From positions 62,001 to 126,000 of the forward strand of contig CAWBKX010000002.1 of the NCBI GenBank assembly GCA_963789565.1: 64,000 nt of DNA. The letters are read 5' to 3'. The number at the start of each line of letters is the position of its first letter. Within the stretch, counting starts at the first letter, position 1. The position numbers were made by a program, and so were the translations under genes. The notes under the pieces were generated by a model. That model saw only the letters and a program-made list of their open reading frames with translations, was not told the DNA's origin and did no database searches. Origin of the DNA: CALAGB01 sp963789565 (GTDB lineage: Bacteria; Chloroflexota; Chloroflexia; Thermomicrobiales; Thermomicrobiaceae). Below are positions 1-8,636 of the stretch, piece after piece.

Positions 1-382
1 CGCCTTAGCGGTCGGTGCAAACACCAGCAAGCTCAAGTTTGGGCATCGCGGTGGCAATCACCCGGTCAAAGATCTTCTCTCGGGACACGTCTACATCACG
101 TCGCAGAACCATGGTTATCAGGTGGACGCCGCCAGCGTTCCGGTCGACAAGGGCTGGCGCGTCTCGCAGATCAACTTGAACGACGGTTCGGTCGAGGGAC
201 TCGAGCACGATTCGCTTCCTGTCTTCTCGATCCAGTACCACCCGGAAGGGTCGCCCGGTCCACTCGACAACCAGTATCTCTTCGACCGATTCATCACCAG
301 CGTCGAGACCTATCGCAACAAGCGTCTCGGGTCGAACGCAAACGAGTCTCAGGATCGTCCACAAGCACGGGAGCGCGCGTAA
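1..382 (+). CDS. carA: Carbamoyl-phosphate synthase small subunit, C-terminal part
   Basis: Partial gene; the frame is open from base 2 to a TAA at 380-382 and shows the last 126 residues of the glutaminase subunit, which releases ammonia from glutamine for CarB. The class I amidotransferase stretch is clear: KFGHRGGNHPV, ITSQNHG and the YHPEGSPGP box, whose His and Glu complete the catalytic triad. By comparison with E. coli CarA, the catalytic Cys should lie only a few residues before the window edge. Two bases separate it from carB, so the two subunits are almost certainly co-transcribed. No upstream regulator can be judged because the 5' part is missing. Confidence 0.95.
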   Translation, partial: ALAVGANTSKLKFGHRGGNHPVKDLLSGHVYITSQNHGYQVDAASVPVDKGWRVSQINLNDGSVEGLEHDSLPVFSIQYHPEGSPGPLDNQYLFDRFITSVETYRNKRLGSNANESQDRPQARERA

Positions 383-384
383 CA

Positions 385-3300
385 ATGGCAGAATCATCGA
401 GTCCATTACGGAGTGTGTTGGTTATTGGGTCTGGGCCGATCATCATCGGTCAGGCGGCTGAGTTCGACTACGCTGGATCGCAGGCGTTGCGTGCCCTGCG
501 TGAAGAAGGCATCAAGTCGATCCTGGTTAATTCGAATCCCGCCACCATCATGACCGATGAGGACATTGCCGACGTCGTCTATATCGAGCCACTGACGGTC
601 GAGGTACTGCGTCGCGTCATCATTCGGGAGCGGCCGGATGGACTCCTGCCGACGCTGGGTGGCCAGACCGGCCTCAATCTCGCCGTGCAACTGGCCGACG
701 CAGGGATCCTCGATCAGTACAACGTCAGGCTGCTCGGCACGCCGATCGAGTCGATCAAGCAGGCTGAGGACCGCGAGCTCTTCAAAAACCTACTCATCGA
801 GATCGGCGAACCGGTTGTCGACAGCACGGTGGTGCATAACCTGGCGGAAGCGCACGCCTTTGCCGAGATCGTGCCGCTGCCGCTCATCATTCGACCCGCC
901 TACACACTTGGGGGCACAGGTGGCGGCATCGCCACCACGCCGCAAGAACTCGATCGTATCGTCGCGAGTGGTCTTGGTGCCAGCCCGATTCATCAGGTAC
1001 TGCTCGAACGCTCGCTGCTCGGTTGGAAAGAGATCGAGTACGAAGTGATGCGGGACGCCAACGACACCTGCATCACTATCTGCAACATGGAGAACATCGA
1101 CCCGATGGGGGTTCACACGGGCGACAGCATCGTGGTGGCGCCCAGCCAAACGCTGAGCGACCGCGAGTATCAGATGCTACGCTCGGCTTCATTGAAGATC
1201 ATCCGGGCCTTGGGTATCGAGGGTGGCTGCAACATTCAGCTGGCGCTCGATCCACACTCCTTCCAGTACTACGTCATCGAGGTGAACCCGCGCGTGAGCC
1301 GTAGCTCGGCGCTGGCATCGAAAGCGACCGGCTATCCAATCGCCCGTGTAGCGGCCAAGATCGCCGTGGGCAAGCACCTGGATGAGCTGGCCAACTCAGT
1401 AACACAGAAGACGACGGCCGCCTTTGAGCCGGCCCTCGACTACTGCGTGGTGAAGATCCCGCGCTGGCCGTTCGACAAATTCCGCCGCGCTGAACGCACA
1501 ATCGACACGCAGATGAAAGCTACCGGCGAGGTGATGGCCATCGATCGCTCCTTCGAAGCAGCTATACAGAAGGCGGTTCGCTCGCTGGAGACCGATCAGA
1601 CTGATCTGCTGTGGGAAGATCCGGCCTGGCAAGACAACGAAGAGATCATGTGGGAGCAGATTCGACGGCCAAACGACCTGCGTTTGTGGGCGGTCGCGGC
1701 GGCGCTGCGTCGCGGTCATACTCCCGAAGAAGTCAGCGACGCTTGCCACATTGACCCGTGGTTCACGCGAAAAATACGGCGCATCATCGACCTCGAGAAT
1801 CGCATGCGCAATGAGCCATTGGACGACCTACTCCTCTGGACCGCCAAACGTGCCGCCTTCTCCGACGCGCAGATCTCGCAGCTTTCAGGTGTTCCGATCG
1901 AAGAGATCCGCACGCGCCGTTACGACGCAGGCATCGTGCCGGTTTACAAGATGGTCGACACCTGCGCCGCCGAATTCGAAGCCGTGACGCCCTACTACTA
2001 CAGCACCTACGAGGAAGAGGACGAAGTCACGCCCATGAGTGCTGCGAGCGCGGTCGTGGTCGGCTCAGGACCGATCCGCATTGGGCAAGGGATCGAGTTC
2101 GACTACTGCAGCGTGCAGGCGGCTCGTTCACTTGGAGAGGCCGGCCGCGCCTCGATCATGATCAACAGCAACCCGGAGACCGTGTCGACCGATTTCGACA
2201 CGTCGGACCGGCTCTATTTCGAGCCTCTGGATGACGAGAGCGTCTTCGAGGTGATCCGGCATGAGGGGATCGTAAACGGCCATCCTGACGATCTCTCGCC
2301 GGTGATCTTGCAGTTTGGTGGTCAGACCGCTATCAACCTGGCTGAGCCGTTGAACAAGCGCCACGTGCCGATCATCGGTAGCCCGCTCGATGTCATCGAT
2401 ATTGCCGAAGATCGACGTCGCTTCGAGCAGTTCCTATCCGCGCTCGGTATCCCACAACCGCCGGGCGCGGCGGTGACGACTTTCGATGAAGCATTGGAAA
2501 CAGCCAAGCGCATCGGCTATCCCATTCTGGTGCGACCATCCTACGTGCTCGGTGGGCGCGCCATGGAGGTCGTCTACGACGAGGACTATCTCGCTCGCTA
2601 TCTCCAGGCCGCCGTCACGTTCGATGAGCGGCGACCGATCCTGATCGATAAATATCTGCCAGGCAAAGAGGTTGAAGTCGACGCGATTTGCGACGGCACG
2701 GACGTGCTGATCCCTGGCATCATGGAGCACATCGAGCGCGCCGGTGTGCACTCAGGCGACAGTTTTGCTACCTACCCAGGCGTCAATCTCTATCCGACGG
2801 AAGTCGAGGAGGTTGTCAAACATACGACCGACATCGCGCTGGCCATCGGTGCCATCGGGTTGATCAATATCCAGTACGTGATCCATGGTGGATCGATCTA
2901 CGTGCTCGAAGTCAATCCGCGTGCCAGTCGCACAGTTCCGTTCCTGAGCAAGGCGACGGGCGTCCCAATGGTGCGCCTGGCGACCAATTGCATGCTGGGT
3001 CGGACGCTGCAGGAGCAGGGATACCGCGGCGGACTTTGGCCGCGGCAACCATTGGTGGCCGTCAAGGCGCCGATCTTCTCGATGGCCAAGCTGCGCGGAG
3101 TAGAGGTGCATTTGGGGCCGGAGATGAAGTCGACGGGCGAGGCCATGGGTATCGACCGTGAGTTCGCGCCAGCCTTCTACAAAGCGTTGCTCGCCGCCGG
3201 AATGGCGCTGCCGCCGCACGGAGCGGTACTCATCAGCATCAGCGACGATGACAAGGCCGATGCGCTTCCGATGATCGAACTGTTGGCGGAGCTCGGATAC

Positions 3301-3633
3301 CGCATATACGCCACCGAGGGTACGTCTCGCATGATCCTCAAGGCGGGTATTCCGGTGCAGTTCGTCACCAAGAAGATCGGTAAGGGATCGCCGGACATCC
3401 TGGACATCATTCTGGACGGCACTGTCAACGCGGTGATCAACACGCCAGGTCCGGCGCAAAAGGAAGTGCTCGACGGCTTCCAGATTCGGCGCGCGGCCGT
3501 GGAACGTGGTATTCCGTGTGTGACCTCGATTGAAACGGCGCGAGCGATCGTCGAGGCGACGGCCAAGGCAAGCGGAGCCTATGCGGTGCAGCCGCTACCG
3601 GAGTATCGCCAGCGCGTTCAGGTGGGGTACTGA
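385..3633 (+). CDS. carB: Carbamoyl-phosphate synthase large subunit
   Basis: Makes carbamoyl phosphate from bicarbonate, ammonia and two ATP for pyrimidine and arginine synthesis, in complex with CarA. The 1082-residue length is normal for the family. Two homologous halves are visible, each opening with a glycine-rich loop (VIGSGPIIIGQAAEFDYAG near residue 14 and VVGSGPIRIGQGIEFDY near 555) followed by an ATP-grasp domain with EVNPRVSRSSALASKATGYP in the first half and EVNPRASRTVPFLSKATG in the second. The last ~140 residues form the MGS-like allosteric domain (from about GAVLISISDDDKADA), the usual site for UMP/ornithine control. The start ATG lies 2 bases after carA. No frameshift or missing motif was seen. 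Confidence 0.98.
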   Translation: MAESSSPLRSVLVIGSGPIIIGQAAEFDYAGSQALRALREEGIKSILVNSNPATIMTDEDIADVVYIEPLTVEVLRRVIIRERPDGLLPTLGGQTGLNLAVQLADAGILDQYNVRLLGTPIESIKQAEDRELFKNLLIEIGEPVVDSTVVHNLAEAHAFAEIVPLPLIIRPAYTLGGTGGGIATTPQELDRIVASGLGASPIHQVLLERSLLGWKEIEYEVMRDANDTCITICNMENIDPMGVHTGDSIVVAPSQTLSDREYQMLRSASLKIIRALGIEGGCNIQLALDPHSFQYYVIEVNPRVSRSSALASKATGYPIARVAAKIAVGKHLDELANSVTQKTTAAFEPALDYCVVKIPRWPFDKFRRAERTIDTQMKATGEVMAIDRSFEAAIQKAVRSLETDQTDLLWEDPAWQDNEEIMWEQIRRPNDLRLWAVAAALRRGHTPEEVSDACHIDPWFTRKIRRIIDLENRMRNEPLDDLLLWTAKRAAFSDAQISQLSGVPIEEIRTRRYDAGIVPVYKMVDTCAAEFEAVTPYYYSTYEEEDEVTPMSAASAVVVGSGPIRIGQGIEFDYCSVQAARSLGEAGRASIMINSNPETVSTDFDTSDRLYFEPLDDESVFEVIRHEGIVNGHPDDLSPVILQFGGQTAINLAEPLNKRHVPIIGSPLDVIDIAEDRRRFEQFLSALGIPQPPGAAVTTFDEALETAKRIGYPILVRPSYVLGGRAMEVVYDEDYLARYLQAAVTFDERRPILIDKYLPGKEVEVDAICDGTDVLIPGIMEHIERAGVHSGDSFATYPGVNLYPTEVEEVVKHTTDIALAIGAIGLINIQYVIHGGSIYVLEVNPRASRTVPFLSKATGVPMVRLATNCMLGRTLQEQGYRGGLWPRQPLVAVKAPIFSMAKLRGVEVHLGPEMKSTGEAMGIDREFAPAFYKALLAAGMALPPHGAVLISISDDDKADALPMIELLAELGYRIYATEGTSRMILKAGIPVQFVTKKIGKGSPDILDIILDGTVNAVINTPGPAQKEVLDGFQIRRAAVERGIPCVTSIETARAIVEATAKASGAYAVQPLPEYRQRVQVGY

Positions 3634-4127
3634 GCAGCACTGAGTGACGCCCGGGGTTGAATGGGTGCACATCCAGCCTGTTGAGTTAGGAGTCGGGCGC
3701 GACGGAGTAAATCAAGTGATGGAAACGAACGGTCGCGCCTGCACCATCGGCAACTAGCGCACTCTTGTCATCCTGAACCGCAGTGAAGGATCTCTTCTCG
3801 GTCGAGGTGGCAGCCCAATAATCTTGGTGAGAGATTCTTCGGTTGCGATGACCCCCACTGGCTCCCCCTTCACTGGAGGGGGAGAACCATCAGAATGACA
3901 AAAATGCAATTGGTGGTTTTCGGTGGCAGGTTCTCTGTGGTCAGCTACTCTGGATGACAAGGGAAAGTGGCTTTTGCCCAGAGCCGCACCGGATGCGCTT
4001 TCTCTCTTGCTGAACCGAACGGGCGCGGCGTTGATCACGCGATCGCGACCCGCGACCAACGTCGGCGATCGCTAGAGCCCACGAGCCAAACCCATGTTTG
4101 CCGTACATTCACTTCGGTCAGGATTCG
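3634..4127. other. Gene-free interval between carB and cax
   Basis: A 494-base stretch with no credible gene. It holds a palindromic MITE-like element (3764-3961, listed separately). The minus-strand open frame across it looks like translated repeat rather than a gene. I see no strong rho-independent terminator after carB. The cax ribosome binding site (CAGGA, about 4119-4123) closes the interval. Confidence 0.6.
3764..3961. repeat. MITE-like palindromic repeat element
   Basis: Perfect 10-base inverted termini CTTGTCATCC (3764-3773) and GGATGACAAG (3952-3961) bound about 198 bases. The left arm reads GTCATCCTGAACCGCAGTGA then AGGATCTCTTC. The interior right arm carries GAGATTCTTCGGTTGCG (3831-3847) and TCAGAATGACA (3890-3900), the imperfect complement of the left arm. 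A second perfect 8-base stem, CTCCCCCT (3862-3869) with AGGGGGAG (3877-3884), sits inside the right arm and looks like a nested insertion or rearrangement. This TGTCATCCTGA...AGAATGACA layout matches a widespread class of small non-autonomous bacterial repeats (from memory of such elements, not a search). No transposase is present. No second copy was found in the window. Confidence 0.65.
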
Positions 4128-5177
4128 ATGAAGTTTTTCTATGTACTGCTCATTCTCGTCCCATTGGCGGTCGTCCTGGCGGTGGTGGGAGCTGGTCACA
4201 CCTGGGTGTTCCTGGCGTCCGCTGGGGGACTGGTTCCGCTCGCCGCGCTGATGGGAGACGCCACCGAGTTCGTGGCGGAGCACACCGGCCCCCGTGTCGG
4301 CGGACTACTCAACGCCACATTCGGCAACGCAGCTGAACTGATCATCACCGTTGCCGCTCTGAGGAGCGGACTGTTCGACCTGGTGAAGGCCAGTATCGCG
4401 GGCTCGATCATCGGGACGTCACTCCTCATCTTGGGAAGCTGCATGCTGGCCGGCGGAATCAAGAACGGCCATCAATCGTTCAATGCGCGCATCGCCGGCG
4501 TCTCCGCCACCATGATGACCCTGGCCGTGGTCGCCCTCACTCTTCCTGGGCTTTTCAGCGTCGGCTCCCTTCGTGTCGAAGGAGATGCGCTGGAGAATAT
4601 GTCGATCGGCCTGGCCTTCGTGCTGATCGTGATTTACGCTCTCTACGTCCTTTACACGGTCTTTTTGCAGCCACCCGATTCGGCGACCGCACACGGCCAC
4701 GAAGGTGAAGCAACAATTCATGGCATCTGGTTCTCCCTCGGACTCCTCGCCGCTGCGACGGTCGGTGTGGCCGTCATGAGCGAGCTGTTCGTCGACAACG
4801 TAGAACCCGTCATCAAGTCGTGGGGCGTGACTGAGCTCTTTCTCGGCGTGGTGCTGGTCCCCATCGTGGGCAACGTTTCCGAGCACGCGGTCGCGTTGAA
4901 GGCGGCGATCAACAACAAGATGGACGCGAGCGTGAGCATCGCCATTGGCTCCTGCCTGCAAGTCGCACTGTTCGTCGCGCCGGTTCTCATCTTCGTCAGC
5001 CTGATCTTGGGCAAACCAATGACGCTCCTTTTCAACGAATATGAGCTGGCCGCGCTGGTCGGCGGAATCGCCGTAGCCACCCTGATCTCGATGGATGGCG
5101 AGTCGAACTGGCTCGAAGGTGCCCAGTTGCTCGCGGTTTATCTGATGGTCGGGATAGGATTCTTTTACCTGAAGTAG
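4128..5177 (+). CDS. cax: Calcium/proton antiporter, CaCA/Cax family
   Basis: Integral membrane cation/proton exchanger, 349 residues and about 11 hydrophobic segments, which most likely expels Ca2+ at the expense of the proton gradient. The two alpha repeats of the family are recognisable: GNAAELIITVAALRSG with an upstream GDATEFVAEHTG near residues 40-80, and VPIVGNVSEHAVALKAA near 250, each carrying the conserved acidic Glu of the transport site. An acidic/His-rich loop (HGHEGEATIHG) separates the halves, as is usual. I chose ATG 4128 because CAGGA lies 4-5 bases upstream; a TTG at 4098 would add ten unsupported residues. The stop codon abuts the pyrE leader, suggesting coupling of the two genes. 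Confidence 0.93.
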   Translation: MKFFYVLLILVPLAVVLAVVGAGHTWVFLASAGGLVPLAALMGDATEFVAEHTGPRVGGLLNATFGNAAELIITVAALRSGLFDLVKASIAGSIIGTSLLILGSCMLAGGIKNGHQSFNARIAGVSATMMTLAVVALTLPGLFSVGSLRVEGDALENMSIGLAFVLIVIYALYVLYTVFLQPPDSATAHGHEGEATIHGIWFSLGLLAAATVGVAVMSELFVDNVEPVIKSWGVTELFLGVVLVPIVGNVSEHAVALKAAINNKMDASVSIAIGSCLQVALFVAPVLIFVSLILGKPMTLLFNEYELAALVGGIAVATLISMDGESNWLEGAQLLAVYLMVGIGFFYLK

Positions 5178-5195
5178 ATGCGAAGGGGGATGAGC

Positions 5196-5789
5196 ATGGA
5201 TCTGGACGCGTTGTTGCGTGAGGTCGGAGCGCTCAAGGATGGGCACTTCGTGCTGTCTTCTGGCCGACACAGCGATCGCTACGTTGAGAAATTCGACCTC
5301 CTGAGGCAACCCAAGGCGACCGAACGTGCCTGTGCGGGGATGGTGGACCAGGTTCGGGAACTTGGACCATTTGATGTTGTGGCTGGTCCGACGACGGGGG
5401 GTATCTTGCTGGCTTTCGAGGTAGGACGACAGCTCGACAAGCCGGCCGCCTACGCCGAACGCTCCGAGAGCGGCTCGCGGGCGCGCGAGTTCCGCCGCGG
5501 GACGACGTTTGCGCCGGGCGCTCGCGTTCTGGTCGTCGATGACATTCTGACGACCGGCGGGTCCGTTCGCGAGACGTTGGAGGCACTTACCGAGCACGAC
5601 GTCCAACCGATCGCAGTCGCCGTGTTGGTCGACCGGAGCGGCGGAAAGGTTGATCTGGGTCTGCCTCTTTATGCGCTGTCGCATATGCAGATCGACACCT
5701 GGGAGCCGGATGACTGTCCACTGTGCCGGCAGGGCGTTCCGATCACCAAGCCCGGCACGACCGGTGTTCAACCATCAAGCGCGGTTTGA
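5196..5789 (+). CDS. pyrE: Orotate phosphoribosyltransferase
   Basis: Joins orotate to PRPP to give OMP in pyrimidine synthesis. The PRPP signature VLVVDDILTTGGSV is intact (residues about 113-126), and a flexible-loop Lys/Arg region and VVAGPTTGGILLA are present. A C-terminal CPLCRQG motif is shared with a subset of bacterial PyrE proteins. Three in-frame ATGs occur (5178, 5190, 5196). The purine run GAAGGGGGA at 5182-5190 is best spaced for 5196, giving 197 residues. The gene follows cax closely and is followed 9 bases later by the M20 hydrolase gene, so cax, pyrE and the next two genes may share a transcript. Confidence 0.95.
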   Translation: MDLDALLREVGALKDGHFVLSSGRHSDRYVEKFDLLRQPKATERACAGMVDQVRELGPFDVVAGPTTGGILLAFEVGRQLDKPAAYAERSESGSRAREFRRGTTFAPGARVLVVDDILTTGGSVRETLEALTEHDVQPIAVAVLVDRSGGKVDLGLPLYALSHMQIDTWEPDDCPLCRQGVPITKPGTTGVQPSSAV

Positions 5790-5798
5790 TCCACGGTT

Positions 5799-6986
5799 AT
5801 GAGCAGCGAATCGCGAAATTCTGAACTGTCCGCCGCGTCGATCCTCGAGTTTGCGCTTGACCTGATCAAGGTCCCAAGCCCATCCGCGGAAGAGGGCGAC
5901 GTCGCCAAGCTCGTCCGTAACGAGATGCTGCGAATGGGGTTTGCCGTGGAGATCGACGAGCTTGGCAACGTCATCGGCATTATCGGGTCCGGAGATGGCC
6001 CCTGCGTCCTCATCGACGCCCACATGGATACGGTCGGAGTGACACAGGCTGAAGACTGGTCGCGCAACCCATACGGCGAGATCGATGGCGATCGACTCTA
6101 CGGCCGCGGCGCGATGGATATGAAAGGTCCGCTCGCGGCCGCCGTTTTCGGCGCGGCGTCACTGCGAGATCGGCTTCCGCGAGGACGTGTGGTTGTCTCC
6201 GCGTCGATTGCCGAAGAGATGGTTGAGGGAACCGCGCTGCTGAGCGTGGCTGAGCGAGTCAACCCGGATTTCGTCGTTATTGCTGAGGCGACCTCACTGC
6301 GCATCGCTCGCGGCCAACGGGGCCGCGCTGAGATCCTGGTCGAGACGCGGGGAGTCCCCACGCATTCGTCGCGGCCGGAGTTGGGTGTCAACGCCGCCGA
6401 CGTGATGGCGGACGTCATCGTTGCGCTGCGGTCTGTCGGGGTGCCACACCACGACGTCTTGGGCGACGGGATCCTGGTGCTGACTGACGTCATGTCGCAT
6501 CCATATCCCGGGCTATCGGTGGTTCCCGATCGCTGCGCGGTGACGTACGATCGACGCACGTTACCCGGTGAGACGGAAGCGACCGTGCTGGATCCCGTCA
6601 TTGAAATCGTGGATCGCGTTGTGAAAAAGCGTGGTGCGAAGGCATCCGTCCGCATCGCGCAAGACGAGTTCGTTTCGTATTCGGGCGCGCGAGTGACGGC
6701 GCCGAACTTCGCGCCCGCGTGGTTCTTCGATGAAACCGACCGGTTCGTCGCGGTCAGTCGCGACGCGCTCACGAGGATCGGGTTGAGTGCGGAGGTCGGC
6801 CATTACGCGTTCTGCACCAATGGCAGCGCCACTGCCGGTCGGCTCGGCATTCCCACGATCGGGTTTGGGCCGGGTGACGAGGAGCGTGCGCACCGCGTCG
6901 ACGAATATGTGGAGATTGCCGATCTTGAGCGTGCCGCGCGCGGTTACGCAGCAATCGCGCGGGCGTTGATTGAACAGGGAGCGTAG
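5799..6986 (+). CDS. M20 metallohydrolase, YgeY-like
   Basis: Zinc-dependent amidohydrolase of the M20 (ArgE/DapE) family, 395 residues. Metal-site motifs are complete: LIDAHMDTV (His/Asp, near residue 70), GRGAMDMKG (bridging Asp), SIAEEMVEG (general-base Glu-Glu near 134), VIAEAT, and a C-terminal His in DEERAHRVDEY. Long stretches such as RIARGQRGRAEI, VVPDRCAVTYDRR and GIPTIGFGPGDEE follow the YgeY subfamily more closely than classical ArgE or DapE; in E. coli, ygeY sits beside a PLP-dependent diaminopropionate lyase. Here too a PLP enzyme follows after 2 bases, so the pair may act on an N-acylated or diamino compound; the substrate is inferred, not shown. Confidence 0.88.
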   Translation: MSSESRNSELSAASILEFALDLIKVPSPSAEEGDVAKLVRNEMLRMGFAVEIDELGNVIGIIGSGDGPCVLIDAHMDTVGVTQAEDWSRNPYGEIDGDRLYGRGAMDMKGPLAAAVFGAASLRDRLPRGRVVVSASIAEEMVEGTALLSVAERVNPDFVVIAEATSLRIARGQRGRAEILVETRGVPTHSSRPELGVNAADVMADVIVALRSVGVPHHDVLGDGILVLTDVMSHPYPGLSVVPDRCAVTYDRRTLPGETEATVLDPVIEIVDRVVKKRGAKASVRIAQDEFVSYSGARVTAPNFAPAWFFDETDRFVAVSRDALTRIGLSAEVGHYAFCTNGSATAGRLGIPTIGFGPGDEERAHRVDEYVEIADLERAARGYAAIARALIEQGA

Positions 6987-6988
6987 GC

Positions 6989-8200
6989 ATGGGAAAGCCG
7001 GTAGGCGCGGTGCTGGTGCGAGACGACCAGTCTGAACAGTTCTTCGTCGACCTGGACGCGGCAATGGAACATGGTGAGTCGGGCCGCATCTCGTATCAAT
7101 TCGCGTATGGGCCTGGTCTCTTGCCGCCCGCGGGGGAGCCGGTCACCTCGATGTGGCGCTACCGTGACCTGCTGCCGCTCGAGCCTGGTCCGATTCGCTA
7201 TCCGCTCTCAGTCGGGGGGACTCCATTGCTGGCCTCTCCCGGCCTGCGCGCGCATCTCGGAATGGCCGATTTGTGGCTCAAGGATGAGACGCGCACGCCT
7301 ACCGGCTCGAATAAAGACCGCGCTACCGCGCTCGTGCTGGAGACGGCTCTTCGGGAGGGCAGTAGCTCGGTGACCTGTGCATCCACTGGCAACGTGGCCG
7401 TCTCCCTGGCCGTTGGCGCGGCCGCCGCGGGCAAGCGCGCCTTCATCTTCGTGCCGATTGAGGTAGCTGACTCGAAGCTCGCATTGATGCTCCTGGCGGG
7501 CGCCACCGTCTTTCGTGTGCGCGAGGGATACGACGCGGCCTTCAAGCTTTCCCGACTCGCCGCTCGGGAATTCGGTTGGCACGACCGGAACACCGGTTAC
7601 AATCCCATGACGCTGGATGCCAAGAAGACTGTGGCGCTTGAGATCTGGGAGCAGCTAGGACGAGAGGTTCCCGACGTCGTGGTTTGTCCGGTGGGGGACG
7701 GACCCACTTTGAGCGCGATCGCCAAAGGATTCAACGAGTTGGTTGCGTGCGGCGTCTCGGATCGCTTACCACGCATCATTGCGGTGCAGTCCGAGGGCTG
7801 TCAGCCGCTGAAGACTGCCTGGGAATCGGGCCACGCGCTTGAACCGGTGACGCCCCACACTATTGCCGACGGCATCGCGGTCGGCGACCCTGTGAGCGCT
7901 GGGATGGTGCTGCGCGACGTAACGCAATCAAGAGGAACATTCGTCGCGGTTTCGGATGACGATCTTCGGACTGCCATGGGGACGCTCGCATCTCAGGGAG
8001 GAGTTCTGGCTGAGCCGGCAGGCGCGGCGGCCTGGGCGGGCCTTGAACAAGCCATGCGGCAGGGCGTCGTCGGACGTGATGAGCGCGTGGTGGTATTGGT
8101 GACAGGAACCGCGATGAAGAACATGGGAGGCGTTCGTCCCGAGCGATCGGCGATCACGATCAGCGCGGACTTGTCCAATGTCGAACCGCACGTAAGCTGA
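6989..8200 (+). CDS. Threonine synthase-like PLP-dependent enzyme
   Basis: Fold-type II PLP enzyme of 403 residues. The cofactor lysine lies in PTGSNKDRAT (near residue 108; most relatives have PTGSFKDR, so Phe is replaced by Asn). SVTCASTGNVAVSLA is the phosphate- and substrate-binding segment, CPVGDGPTLSAIAKGF the glycine loop, and LVTGTAMKN the C-terminal cofactor-ring contact. Overall pattern is threonine synthase (phosphohomoserine to threonine), but the gene is tightly coupled to a YgeY-like hydrolase and no other threonine gene is near, so an ammonia-lyase or related beta/gamma-elimination role is possible. Family confident, exact reaction not. Confidence 0.8.
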   Translation: MGKPVGAVLVRDDQSEQFFVDLDAAMEHGESGRISYQFAYGPGLLPPAGEPVTSMWRYRDLLPLEPGPIRYPLSVGGTPLLASPGLRAHLGMADLWLKDETRTPTGSNKDRATALVLETALREGSSSVTCASTGNVAVSLAVGAAAAGKRAFIFVPIEVADSKLALMLLAGATVFRVREGYDAAFKLSRLAAREFGWHDRNTGYNPMTLDAKKTVALEIWEQLGREVPDVVVCPVGDGPTLSAIAKGFNELVACGVSDRLPRIIAVQSEGCQPLKTAWESGHALEPVTPHTIADGIAVGDPVSAGMVLRDVTQSRGTFVAVSDDDLRTAMGTLASQGGVLAEPAGAAAWAGLEQAMRQGVVGRDERVVVLVTGTAMKNMGGVRPERSAITISADLSNVEPHVS

Positions 8201-8231
8201 TGACTGCGTCGCGTACGTCGAGGGAGGCCCG

Positions 8232-8462
8232 CTAAACCGTGGGTTCTACCTCGTCCTCTTCAATGGGATGCAGTCGCTCTTTCAGCTGCTCGTGGAGTTC
8301 TGACAGTTCGCCGAGACGCCGCTCAATCTGATCGAGCGTATCCGTCCGCGGATCGCGCACGTACTCGTCCCGTAGTTCGATGATCATCTGTGCCAAACGG
8401 CCTATCGTGCGCACCAGATGAACGGGGTCGTCTTCGCGGGTCGGCAAACTATATGGTGGCAT
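8232..8462 (-). CDS. Small hypothetical acidic coiled-coil protein
   Basis: A 76-residue reading frame on the minus strand, between the PLP enzyme and ligA, in the same direction as ligA. The middle (about residues 20-65) is rich in Glu, Arg, Leu and Gln and predicts a helical coiled coil; the tail ends in an acidic run. The ATG at 8462 has an AGGAG about 12 bases upstream, which is longer than ideal; the frame extends to 8600, but the extra N-terminus looks non-coding. I do not recognise a family. It may be co-transcribed downstream of ligA. Confidence 0.5.
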   Translation of the reverse strand: MPPYSLPTREDDPVHLVRTIGRLAQMIIELRDEYVRDPRTDTLDQIERRLGELSELHEQLKERLHPIEEDEVEPTV

Positions 8463-8636
8463 CGCTCGACAGTGCTCCTGTATCCACTCTCGATTCGGAA
8501 CTGCCCCGGCCGTATGCGTTCTTAGGCCAGTCTCGCCCGAGACGATCTTCCCCCGGAAGTTCCGCGCGGCGATCGCACAACAAACATGAACTGTCGTCAC
8601 TCTACACCAGCAAGCCGCACCTGACGACCGTGAAGC

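Noticed and set aside
3754..4059. 101-residue minus-strand open frame in the carB-cax gap
   Set aside because: It lies across the MITE-like palindrome, so it is translated repeat sequence; there is no ribosome binding site.
4419..5771. 450-residue minus-strand open frame antisense to cax and pyrE
   Set aside because: Fully opposite two well-supported genes; the long frame is a by-product of G+C-rich codon use.
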